Shown: piece by piece, positions 23,338 to 34,375 of the stretch | Numbering within the stretch: the first letter of the stretch is position 1 | Layout of the letters: each line of letters opens with the position of its first letter | Assembly: GCA_027604705.1 (NCBI GenBank) | Contig: JADHYV010000003.1 | Span: forward strand, 434,001 to 498,000 | Source: Allomyces arbusculus | Taxonomy: Eukaryota > Blastocladiomycota > Blastocladiomycetes > Blastocladiales > Blastocladiaceae | Direction of reading: 5' to 3' | Length of the DNA: 64,000 bases | The notes under the pieces: model-generated | Databases searched by the model: none | What the model saw: the letters and a program-made list of their open reading frames with translations, nothing else | What the model was told of the DNA's origin: nothing | Program-made: the position numbers and the translations under genes

Positions 23338-24195
23338 GGTCCCGATGACGGTCGTTGATGCTGAAATTGGAGCGCGACACGTTGATGGTCGACAGCAGTC
23401 GTATGCACGGTCCGGCACGTCGTGGCCGTGACCGAGGCCGTGGCAGAGTTGGGCGCGTTGGGTTGCAGCGCGTTTCGCCGTCGATCGCCTCCGTCTGCTC
23501 TGGGTTGAAGCCTTGAAATGAAAATGCTGTTGGATCGGGTCGAGGCAAGCAACGGCAGCTGTGGTGGCAACGGCGTGGAGGGTCATGGATGGCAGGGGTG
23601 GTGACCGCGTCGGCGGGACACACAGCTGAGCTCACACGGACACAGGCCTGGCGTGATGTTGTCAATGACAGAAATGATGCCGAATTAGCCCGCAAATAAC
23701 ATAATGCGTATCGCAGAGATGCCACCCACGCCTCGGCACCAGCACAACGGCTCCACGACTCAGGGCAGCCAAAAATCGGCGCATGATCTGATTGATTTGA
23801 CAGGCAAGCGGGCCGCCGCCATGCCGCGCAACTGCGTGCATGGCCGTTGGCTCTTGGTTCCCCGTCGGCCGTTCGGCCGGCGATGTTGCCAACTTGCCCC
23901 CGACCAGCCCAACAACCAACGAGCAACAGCCGGCATCCAGCTCGCAAATGCTTTCTCTCTCGTTTCTCTGGGTCGATCTCTTGGCGACCGATCCACCGGC
24001 CCGTGACGATCTCCGACTGGACTACCTACGCGCGATCAACCGGCCTGACAACGCGAGCAGGCACCCCGTTCCTCGCGGAGCCCATTTGCAACCTCAACAC
24101 GCTCAACGTTTGCGCTCTCTGAGGCGGATTTTGTCGCTGCCTCAAGCTCAACTTGCCTGCCCGCTCTCCCGCGCACCACCTCCTCCCTCACGTCC
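23338..24195. other. Divergent promoter region, NAA50 / chorismate mutase
   Basis: 858 bp between divergent start codons. Open frames here are short or lack domains. Nothing specific was recognised. Confidence 0.45.
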
Positions 24196-25545
24196 ATGAC
24201 CGCCATGAACTTTTTGGCAAAGGACCAAAAGCTCTCGCTCGACAAGCTGCGCAATGTGCTCGTTCGGTACGGACACGCCCATACTTTCGCTGGCGCGTGC
24301 TTGCAACGGACCGGTGCAACAGCAGTTGACACGAACAACGCCATTTCTGTTCGCGTCATGGTTCTTAGTCTCGAGGACACGATCATCTTTGCGCTGATTG
24401 AGCGGTATGTGCTGATGATTTCAAGGCGACCTTCGACGTTGTTGCCGTCTCCTCACGCGTTCGTGCTCGCTCCAATTCGACCAGTGCGCAGTTCAAGCAA
24501 AACGAGATTATCTACGTCCAGGGAGCGTTCCCATTCGACAACGAGCCCGACTTCAACGGGAGCTTCCTCGACTACTTTTTGCTCGAGACGGAGAGGATCC
24601 ATGGTGCGTGTCGAGCCGCGATCTCTTCTCCTCGCGCCCTTTTTTGCATCTCGTTGACCGCTCGATTTTCCTTTCGGTGGGCAATGCAGCCCGGGTGCGC
24701 CGCTACACCTCTCCTGACGAATACCCCTTCAACGGTGAGCGGTCTGCCTCCCTTCCACCCGACAAATTGACCATGCGCTGACGATTGTGATCGGATTGCT
24801 GTAGACAACCTCCCGGCACCTGTCCTGCCCGCGCTCGACTTTGCGAGTCACTTGATCCCAAACAAGGTATGTTCCCCGCTTGACTCAAATCTTCTGAAGC
24901 CGATTTACCGCTCATTTTACGCGTTCGTGCCAACCAGATCAACGTCAACCACCACGTCAAGTCCATGTACCTGCTCAACATCTTACCGTCGCTGTGCGTT
25001 CCGGGCGACGACAGCAACCACGGCTCGTCGGCGACGCGCGACGTCGAGTGCCTGCAGGCACTGTCCAAGCGAATTCACTACGGCAAGTTCATTGCCGAGG
25101 CTAAGTTCCAGGCCGACCCGGAAAAGTACACGCCGCTGATCAAGGCGCGCGATACGACGGCGCTCATGGCGCTGCTCACCAACGAGCTCGTTGAGGAGAG
25201 GCTGCTACGCCGGTTGCGCCGCAAGGCCGAGATTTACGGTCAGGAATACGCCGACGAGTCCGGTACGTGAATGGCACGGCGTGGTACTGGCCATTTTGAG
25301 ATCAGTTGCTCATTCGTTGTTTCCTCGACCAACTAGACGCCGACGAACCTGCACCAGTACCCTCGACCGGCACCGCCGGCGCGGCGACCAACGGGACCAC
25401 CCCATCTCGAAAACGTCGGCGGGCGTCCACGTCGGACGGCACGAAGAGGCGCATCGACCTCGACATGGTCGTGCGGCTCTACAAGGACTTTGTTATCCCG
25501 CTCACCAAAAAAGTCGAAGTCGACTACCTGCTCCTTCGAGCGTGA
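24196..25545 (+). CDS. ARO7: Chorismate mutase (AroQ, eukaryotic)
   Basis: Exons are 24196-24266, 24369-24404, 24485-24603, 24690-24734, 24805-24866, 24938-25262 and 25337-25545 (288 aa). Seven exons, two of them 36 and 45 nt, all phase-consistent. It converts chorismate to prephenate for Phe and Tyr synthesis. Active-site segments equal to yeast Aro7 are present: KLRNVLVRLEDTI (Arg16 region), CLQALSKRIHYGKF.AEAKFQ (Arg157/Lys168 region) and YKDFVIPLTKKVEVDYLL (Thr242/Glu246 region). The allosteric region YGSTVVCDVD-like block reads NHGSSATRDVE. An insertion of ~40 low-complexity residues with a basic cluster (RKRRRAS..GTKRR) sits just before the last helix. That insertion is absent from the yeast enzyme and resembles a nuclear-localisation signal. 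Confidence 0.95.
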
Positions 25546-26122
25546 TCCACGGCTTCGAGTTGGGCCGAGGGTTTGATATTGTGGTTCGGGGCTGGCCGCG
25601 CTTGTTATTGCCCGGACTTCGCTGGATGGACGTCTGCATCGGACTCGGCTGATGTAGCCGAGTGGGGTTTTTGTTCGCCCAATCCGTTTTTGCATTACCC
25701 AATTTGTTCAATACGTTAATCAGCGATTGCTCAGCGCCATCATCAAAGTGAACAGAGAGTGGTGTGCCGCAAAAGGGCAACACGTCTCGTGAGGACAGGA
25801 ACTGCGCCACGATAGATAACATCAGTGTTGAGATCACAATCAACGATGTCCAGTTTTCAGCAGCGACGCGCCGAGTGACGATCATCGAAAGTCGACGTCG
25901 ACGTCGACAACAAATTGCTGCCAGATTGCCAGCGTCGAGAGTGCCTACTAGCTGCAACCCTTTGCCCGTCAACGAAACAGCTTGACGCCGTCGCCATCTT
26001 CTCCACCGTCGTGGACCTGCCGATTGTGCCTGCTTGCTGCTGCAACGACAACGCTCGTGAGGAACCAAGTCGCGAGAACAAGCGTTTGCAATTCAACGAC
26101 CCGACTTTTCTCACGCGACAAC
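25546..26122. other. Spacer / promoter of the TTD14-like gene
   Basis: The TTD14-like frame is open upstream of its ATG to about 25982, but without another ATG. Otherwise nothing was recognised. Confidence 0.45.
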
Positions 26123-27746
26123 ATGGGCTCGTCAATCAAGAGCCTGTCGCTCATGGAGGAGCCGTCGGGTGTCTTTGTCGTGGCGCTGACGGGCGGTCCA
26201 TCGGGCGGCAAGTCGACGGTGCAGACGATGCTCTCGGATGTGCTCGAAAACGCCGGGTACAAGGTCTACCGCGTGCCGGAGACGGCCACGATCTTGCTCG
26301 GCGGCGGCGTCACGTTTGCCGATCTCGACCCGGACCAGCAGGAAAACTTCCAAGAAAATTTGCTGCGCGTCATGATGCGACTCGAGCAGACGTTTATCGA
26401 CTTGGCGCACTTGAACTACAAGAAGCAGGGGAAGAAGACTGTCGTGCTGTGCGACCGTGGGACTATGGTGCGTGGAGGTGGCGGTTTGTCGTGCCTGCGC
26501 GATGGCGTGGGTCGGTTTGATCCCACATGGCTGACGATAATGGCGATCATCACAGGATCCGTCAGCCTGTACGTTCCTGAGCGGCGAGCGTTGCATTCCG
26601 ATGCGCTGCTCGAATGCGTCCATCCCTGGCTGATTTGCGATTCATGTTGGGTTGTGTTTGCTCCGTTGCTGCAGACATTGACCGCGACGGTTGGCTCAAG
26701 ATTCTCAACAAGCTCGACTTGCAGGAGGTCGATATCCGCGACAACCGCTACGATGTGGTGTACGGCCACCGTCTCAATCAATTTTGCGTTGAATCAGCAC
26801 GTTCTCATCTTTGCGCTTCCTTCTGTAGCGTTCATCTCGTCACGGCCGCCGACGGCGCCGAGGAATTCTACACGCTCGAAAACAACGCGACGCGATCCGA
26901 GGGCCTGGAACTCGCACGACATCTCGACAGCCTGGTCAAGCACGCATGGATTGGCCACCCACACTTTGTCGTGGTCGACAATGTCGCAACCGATTTTGAA
27001 AAGAAGTGCCATCGCGTCGTTGAAGCAGGTGCGGCATAGCGATTCACTCCCTCCTGTCCGAATTCGCGAACGCTGACTGACACTGCTCCACCCAGTGCTC
27101 ACGCGCATGGGCCTGCCGGACAAGCGCTGGGGCAAGGACATCAAGAAGCACAAGTTCCTCGTGCGCAACTTTGACGCCGAGGCCGCATTCCCGGTTCTGT
27201 TCCGGGACTTGTACGTTTCCCCACTCGCTCCTTCTCCTCGAACTTCCCAATCTCACCCCTCCCGCGGCTGTTCCTAGCAACGTCGAGCACCGGTACCTCG
27301 TCAACCTCAACGACGACGGCGTGCAAGTGCGCATGCGCAAGCGGTTCGATGAGTCGGGCACTTGCAACTACACGCTCACGACGCGGCAGGCGCCGCTAGC
27401 AGGACAGCGCGTCGAGGAGCGCCGCGCCCTGATTGCCCGTGAGTACGAGGCGCTCAAACACCAGACGGACCCGTCGCGGCACCCGATTGAGAAAGTGCGC
27501 CGGTGTTTCTTGTGGGAGAACCACTATTACCAGCTCGACATGTTCCTGTCGCCGTGCCCGGGCCTCGTGCTCATGGAGGCGTACCTGGCCGTGCCGAAGC
27601 GTGAAGCGGGCGTGGACGAGCTGGTGGATGGGGTTGCGGCGGTGTCGGTCAAGGACATGTTGCCGCCGTTTATTGAGATTGAGCGCGAGGTCACGGACGA
27701 GGCCGAGTTTTCGATGTTCAACTTGTCCAAGAAGGTGGATTCGTAA
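26123..27746 (+). CDS. TTD14-like P-loop NTPase with CYTH-like domain
   Basis: Exons are 26123-26467, 26556-26568, 26675-26759, 26829-27028, 27096-27210 and 27278-27746 (408 aa). The Walker A loop is GGPSGGKST near residues 24-32. CDRGTM, NRYDVV and VTAADGAEEFYTLENN match the AAA_28-type NTPase of Drosophila TTD14 (TRPL translocation defect 14), a GTP- and phosphoinositide-binding trafficking factor. The C-terminal part (VEHRYLV, RMRKRF, FLWENHYYQLDMFL) matches the CYTH-like half. Exon 2 is only 13 nt. It supplies DPSAY and restores the conserved DRGTMDPSAYIDRDGW segment; skipping it breaks the frame. The role in this organism is unknown. Confidence 0.8.
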
Positions 27747-28902
27747 TTGGTGCGTGCGATTTCCGGGTCGCTCGCTCTTTGCGCATTCTTGGGGGGCGGG
27801 GGGGGGGGGGGGGTGTTGAACTGATTTGACGATTCTTTCGACCGCGTTTTCTGTAGCCGTTGTAATTTTTTCGGCACGTTCTGCTCCCTCGTGCCGAACC
27901 AAACGGGGTGCTTCCTCTGCCAACCTGGGCGTTGAGTTGCAGGGTATGGTGGCCAGTGGGGCCGTGCAATATTTTGTTTTCCAGAGTGATGTGTTTTACT
28001 CGTTCCGCATGACGTCTCAAATGTGGCAAGTTAATACTCTGCTCAACCGTCGAGCACCTTGGATTTGTGGGGCGCTGGTCTCAGGACAGGCAGACTGGCG
28101 TTTTGACGTTACATCCATAGTACATGTCATTCACTCATCCTGAGCAAAAGCAACAGCATGACTCGGATCAGGCCACGCATTGTTGTACGAGCCGGAGCCT
28201 ATCAGCGACGAATGGACAGTGCATCTCACTGTTCGAAAGCAATTATTTGACGTGTACCAACGGAAAGTCAATGTGACGATCACAGGTGCCATTTCCATGC
28301 AATGGAGCCGTCTCAATTCATAATCGCGCTGCTCAAGTATCGCCCTTAGGCAAATAATGTGTTTCTCCATCGCCACACCGCCCCTCGCGCAGCAGCATTG
28401 TGGCCGTGTGGCAGAGCATCAAAATGCAAAAGGACCGCCCGATCCCGTGAACGAGAATTCGATGGAATTGGCTTGAGTCGCTTGCGCGGGAAGGATATGA
28501 GAGCCTTTCGACGAAAAACGCAAAAATGACGCGCCGCTACTCTGCTGATCAGAATCATCGTGTGGTCACCAGCAAAGCTGGCTGTTTTGAGATGACAGTG
28601 CCGCCGCAAGCTGGAATGATGGCGTCGAAGAAATAGAGCCGCGGCAAAAACAAAATGTCAACCAAATGCGATGGATTTCTTACTGCTCAGTTGAATGCTG
28701 GTTTTCGTGTGCTTTTCAGGACGATAGATGGTTGGGAACTTGGCGAGATGGAAGACGACTACAAAACTCGTAGAACAGCAACATCTGCTGGCGGTGTCTT
28801 CCACCCACAATTGGCGGACTCGACACGTGCGCTCTTTCTTGAAAAACGGGAAAAAAAAAATCCACCCTTCACCCTGCATCGGCGCCGGCCAGAGCAAATC
28901 GA
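27747..28902. other. AT-richer convergent spacer
   Basis: 1.15 kb between the stops of the TTD14-like (+) and REJ/GPS (-) genes. It contains the G homopolymer at 27791 and short domain-free open frames. No RNA gene or repeat was recognised. Confidence 0.5.
27791..27813 (+). repeat. Poly-G tract
   Basis: A 23-nt tract of G interrupted by one C (at 27797), 45 bp after the TTD14-like stop codon. It is likely slippage- and assembly-error-prone and could form a G-quadruplex-like structure in the 3' UTR. Confidence 0.8.
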
Positions 28903-31900
28903 TCACAGCTCCGCTGAGGGCGGAACAGTCTCCGACTTCTCCTCCTGCGGCTCCGGCTGCACGCGAGCGCGCGCGCTGGCCGCGCTACGCCTGCGCCACG
29001 CGAAGATCCCGAACCCAGCACCCACGAGCGCAAGGGCCCCGACAGCAGAGCCCCCAGCAATCGCGCCGGTCTGGTCGGGGGTGGGGGTGCCCGGCGGGTT
29101 CCCAGGCGCGCCGCCGCCAGGGGCACCGCCGCCAGGGGCGCCGCTGCCGGGCGAGTTGCTCGGCGTGCTGCTGGGCGGGGTGCTGGGGATCCAAGCAGCC
29201 CCGGGCTGCGCCTGGACGGAAAATTCCGAGTAAATCGGGCACTTGCAAGTTACTTGTGGGGTGGGCGCTGCATCAAGGGTCGTCGTGCATCCAGCGTTGG
29301 TCCAGGCCGTCCCCGACCAGTAGACGCACACGGGGCCATGGTTGGCGGGCATGCCGCCCGACGGGATTACTGTCGAGTACGTGATGTTGAACAACGTGGC
29401 GTCTTCCGGAACGTTGAGGCCGCACTGGAATGCATGCACCGACAGGACATGCGCGACCATGTTGGCCGCGGGCGCGCCAGACCCGTGCATCGTTGGCCAA
29501 TCGACCGTCACCAAGTCGAGGCATCCGGGACCAAACAATTGGACGATATTAAATGCAAAGGTGTTCACATTCCGCGGCGCGTCGCCCGATTCGGAGCTAG
29601 TGGCGCGGATCCGGCGACCCGATGCCGAGAATGAGGGCGTGGTGAAGTACGTCGGCACCGATGGGACAAGCGTCGACTCGCCCGCAAGCGACGCGAGAAC
29701 CAGTGCCCGAACCTGGCCAAAGATGCGCTGCTGCGTCGCTGTCGCGTTGATCGCCCCGGTCTGCCGCCGCCGCAGCAACCCGATGCTGCTCGACGCCAGC
29801 TGGGCTTGCAGAGCATTGTCGAGCGCGCGTGCAACCAACTGCGCATTTCGCACGTCCAGCGATTTGGGCACACCAGCAACGGTCACGCGCAGCCCAACGA
29901 GCGCTGTGTCGATGAGGGCCAAATACGCGTCATGGTCGCTTGCGCTGGCGCTGCGCAAGTCAATGGTGTTGATCACGCTTAGCGCGCGCAAGGCCGTCTC
30001 GGGCTGTGGGGTCAGGATGCTCATGGCGGCCGCAGTCGCGTTGAGCACCGATGCTGTCAGCGCGGCCACTTGCGTGCGGTCGGCGACCGACAGTGAGGAA
30101 GGCAGGTCGGCGGTCATGGCCGAAATGGCCGAGAGCGTTGCAAGCGCGGCCGTCGGGTTGATGGGAGAATCAGCGCGTGCCGCAGCGAGCATCGTCGTGG
30201 CCGTGTCAAGCACTGCTGTGTTGCTGGTGGCCATGGCGCCGACGCCGCGCACGAGCGTGACGGGTTGCACGGCCGTTGCCGATGCGCCGTTCGCGTCCGT
30301 GACGACCACGTACACGTTCCTGGCGGCCATGGGCAGGGTTATGGCATTGACGGTCGGAATCGTGGTCAGAGCCACATTGTTGGGGACGAGGTCTCCATTC
30401 CCAGGTCCTGCGACCGAGTAGCCAAACGCGTAGGTGAATGGCGACGTGCCATTCGTCCAGCCGCTCGTCGTGATGCAAAACGTGTCGGTGAACGCGACAC
30501 CCGACGCCGGGTTGTTGTTGACCATGTTGGCCGCGTTCGTGTTCACGACCGAAACAATCCCACCCGCGGGCGGCGCAGCGATGGGCACCGTAATCTCGCC
30601 CATGAACGTGATATCGGGCAACGTATCCGGCGACATGGTTCCCGTGACGCGGAACGTGAACTGCTGGCAAGCCTGGAGCACGTCGCGCCCAATTACGAGA
30701 GACGCAAATTCCTTTGTGACAGTCGCGCGCAAGTCGACTCCCTGCGCGAGACTGGGCGAAATCGACCACTCGACGGATTTGAGCCGAAACGGGGACCAAT
30801 AATCCGGGTGCCTGAATTCGGCAAGAACCGACACGCCTTGCGCGGGGTTGGCGGCGCTCAATGGCGGCTGCCACGACATGTCAAGGTACGGCGTGGGGTC
30901 ACTGGTCGTAATGAATCGGCCCTGGGCTTGAGCAAATCGCGGCGGGTTTGTTGAAGAGTCCGTGACCTGCACATACATATCAAACGTCTTGCCGGGCGTC
31001 AGCGAGTTGGCCGGGTACGGAAAACTTTGGCGGGTGCTGGCCTCATGGCACACGTTGTCTTCGCACTCGATCCACCGGTACGTGTAGGTCTTGGTGCCCG
31101 CGAGATTGTCGGCATCCCGGATCACAGCCGCAAACCCATTCGAGCGGCTCGTCGTGAGCATTTGGGTCGACCCGCGCATGATGAACGCAGCGAACGGCAC
31201 AGGAACGACCGAGAACGGCGCCGAAATCGTGTACACGGTACTATGTTGTTGACGGCACCCGTGACCGTGTAATTTCCGTACACGAGCTGTGAGAGCGGTA
31301 ATTTCAGGTTCCGCCCCGTCACGGTCCCGCCCACGGCCGAAATGTCGACAGCGTCTCCATTTGGGTCCGTCACGTTCCACGTCGAATTGAACGGCACGGC
31401 CGACGCATTGAGGCCCGAGCACGCTGCAAACGTGACGGCCATATACTGCGTGAGCGTGTCGGCCATGCGCCCTCGGAAGATCGAGTTTGAAAGCGCCAGC
31501 TGCGGGATCGTCGATGACGCCGACCGCGCCACGGTCACCAGCTGACGCGGTGAGTAGACGGTGCCGTTGGGCGCCGACGAGATTGCCACGCTCACGCCCA
31601 CCGTCAGTGGGTTACCGACCGTGACGGCCGATGCGGGCAGCGCCACGGAGCCCTGCGTGCCGTTGGCAGTAGCCAGTGCCGCCGTGACCGCGGCTGTTGT
31701 GCCGCTCCCTTGGTCAACGTAGTAGTAATAGCTCAGTGTCGAGCCGTCCGATGCAGCCGACTTGGAGAGATCAATCGTGATGCTGCTGTTGTCGCACGCC
31801 GCGAGGAGCGTGGGCGCCAGCACGACGAGTGTGGCTGTCGGGGCAGCCCGTGTAGGGGTCGGCACAATCAGCTCACTCGGGTTAACCGACGCACCCACCG

Positions 31901-34375
31901 ACCTGCGTCGGACATGGGCAAACGAGCTCGGCGCTGTGGTCGCGGCCGAGGTCGACGACAAATCGGCCGTTTCCGTGGTTTTGTGCGACTCCTGCGCCTG
32001 ACGACTCGCCAAGTGAGCGTCCTGCAGCGCGCGGCGCGACAAAGTGGTCATTTCCTGGTCGGACCGGCCAGCCATTCGGTCTTCGCGGGCGATAAACGCG
32101 TGCTCAGCATCAATGATGGCCACCGCCTCGGGCACGGCCTCGACGCGGGCACCGTGCATCTGCATCTTGGCGAGAAGCGCGCGGATATCCGACGAGAACC
32201 CGCCAGCGGCCGAGAGCATGGTCTTGCGAGCCATGAAGACGCCGCTCCACGCGGCACGGGACCGCCTTGTCGGGCTGGCCACACCAGGTGGGAGCGGAAG
32301 CGTGCGGCGGCGCGACACAGTCGAGTCGACGCCCGCAATCAGCGCGTCCACTTTCGTCGCGGAAGCGGCGCGCGCGAAGACCTCGAGCATTGCCTGCTTG
32401 GCGATCATGTGCGGCAGCATTGGGACCACGTATTCGGACTGGGCGACTTGGATCCCGGCGCGAATCAGCTCGTCGGCCGACTGTGCGATAGTCGGCGTTG
32501 CCGGTGCGTCTGCCATGATCAGTTTCCACCCGCGGCGCGTCCACTCTGCGCTGGCGAGGCCCTGCAGAACTTCGGCCGTGGCGGCATCTTCCGCGCCCGG
32601 GTCTGAAGTAACGACGACCTCGAGCGCCGGGTAATCCTGTTCCTCGAGCACCGCGACGGCTCGGCGCAGCCGTTCGATCGGGGTGCCGCGCGGGTGAGCG
32701 ACCACGACTGCGACCGACGGGTTCACGTGGTCGTGCAGCCTGCCATCACACGACACGGGCGCACCCTTGGCCAATCGGAGCACCGTCTCCACCCACATGT
32801 GCTGTGCGGCCTCGAGTTCTGCGACGGATTCGCCGGCAATACCAGCGTCAATAGCATGCGCCAGCTGGTCGGCCAGAGCCTCCACGGCATTCTCCCCCAT
32901 CACACCACGGATCACCGGTGTGCCAGACATGGCTAGTTCTTGCGCAATTTGGGCATGCCGCGTCACATCTGGAACCACAGCGACGCGTGTGTGCGCAGCG
33001 TCCGTCAGGTATGTGACGGCGTGGCTCGGTGTGAGCGGGGCGTCGCGCACCTCGACCGCGTACTTGGGCCAGCGTTCCGCGCTGGCACTTACTTGCGCGG
33101 CGGCCCCGGCAACAGGGCCGAAGATCGTAATTTGCAGCGACGGAGGAGAAATGCGGAGTCGGTCGATCGCGTCGAGGAACATGGCGAGCCCCTTGCCGCC
33201 GTCGCCGACGTAGACGAGCTCGCGTGCCGGGCGTGGGGGCCGGATAACAGCAAGAGGGGGCGTGCGAGACTTTTGCGCGCCCGACGTGAGCAGCGGCGCG
33301 ACTTCAGCGTCCTTGTGGTTTCCGGTCGCGGCGGCGGCGTTGCGCAGCTCCTCGCTCGCAAACACAACGTGGTCCGCGAGTGAAATCGTTCGGTCGCGCA
33401 AGTCATTCTCCACATCCGTCCCGGTCCCCGGGTGTGTGACGCCCACGACGAGGCGCGACGGGATGCACCGCGTGCCGAGCGCCGCGGCCGCGACCGTGTG
33501 GAAGGCGTCGTGCGAGTTGGCGTCAAAGTAGATGACGTCAAATGGGTGGTTGCGCGTCATGAGGTCGTGGTAGACGGCGACCGACGCGGCGGCAGTGCTC
33601 CCCGGCAGGCCGGGCACACGCTCGACCGTGATCCTGTTGTCGCCGTCGTCGTCGCCGAGCGCAAGCCGCGTCGTCGTGTAGACGGTCACGTCGATCCCAG
33701 CACGCGCGAGAGCCTGTGCGAGATACACATTGCTGTCACGCTCGGCCGAGCCAGAGACAGAGGCGACGGTGTCGACAAAGAGCGCGGCGGACAGGCGACG
33801 GGACGGGAGGTCTGTGCGGTTCATGAGAATAGATTCTGGGGCGCCATTTCAATGAATCAGAGCAGCGTGTACCGTTGAGCACGGCGACCGGCTGGCCGAC
33901 AGGCACCCGCAACGCGCAATCTGTGCCCGCGAACCCGGCATCACAGAAACACGCGCCATTGGCCGCGACCAACCCGTTACCCGAGCACTCGCGTAGGTTG
34001 AAGCCAAGGACGGCGCCTTCGTCGGCGAGGTGGCCGGCCTGGTTGGTTCGGGGGCCGATCGTAATGGTCAGCCTCTATTCACTCGTCGCTCCAACTTCGT
34101 TTGCCCGATTGGACGTACCAAACGATCCAACGGCGTTCGGAACACGAACAGGGACAGCGCAACCAAGAGCGGGATCGTGAAGAGCAGCACGAGCTTGTCG
34201 AGCTTAATCGCCTGTTTATCAACGTTTGAGCAGTGCGGCCCTGTATTTCTCGAGGCCGCGGCAGCGGCAAAAGCATTCGGACCTCATGTAGAGCCTTGGT
34301 CGGATGGCGATGCAAGCTGGCGACCGTGGGCAGCACGTTGCCCTCCACCTCGGTTGCGGCTTTCTCTGGAATCAT
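28903..34375 (-). CDS. Giant membrane protein: TM anchor, EGF-like, two glycosyltransferase-like folds, REJ-like, GPS-like, TM
   Basis: Modelled exons, in transcript order: 34375-34283, 34211-34119, 34074-33873, 33835-31282 and 31240-28903 (1,759 aa). Residues ~38-57 (LVLLFTIPLLVALSLFVF) look like a signal anchor. An EGF-like loop follows (ECSGNGLV...CFCDAGFAGTDC). Residues ~135-460 have a GT4-type double-Rossmann pattern (ERDSNVYLAQALARAG, YVGDGGKGLAMFLDAI, VVPDVTRHAQIAQELAMSG). Residues ~500-710 resemble a GT2 fold (PSVAVVVAHPRG, EEQDYPALEVVVTSD) but lack a clear DxD. From ~800 a Ser/Thr/Asn-rich REJ/PKD-like ectodomain leads to a GPS-like module (CVYWSGTAWTNAGC...CKCPIYSEF, ~1610-1650), a Gly/Pro stalk, a TM at ~1707-1731 and a short cytoplasmic tail. 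Three introns are only 44, 37 and 41 nt. The 41-nt one could instead be a frameshift near 31241. I know no named family with this order. Confidence 0.68.
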
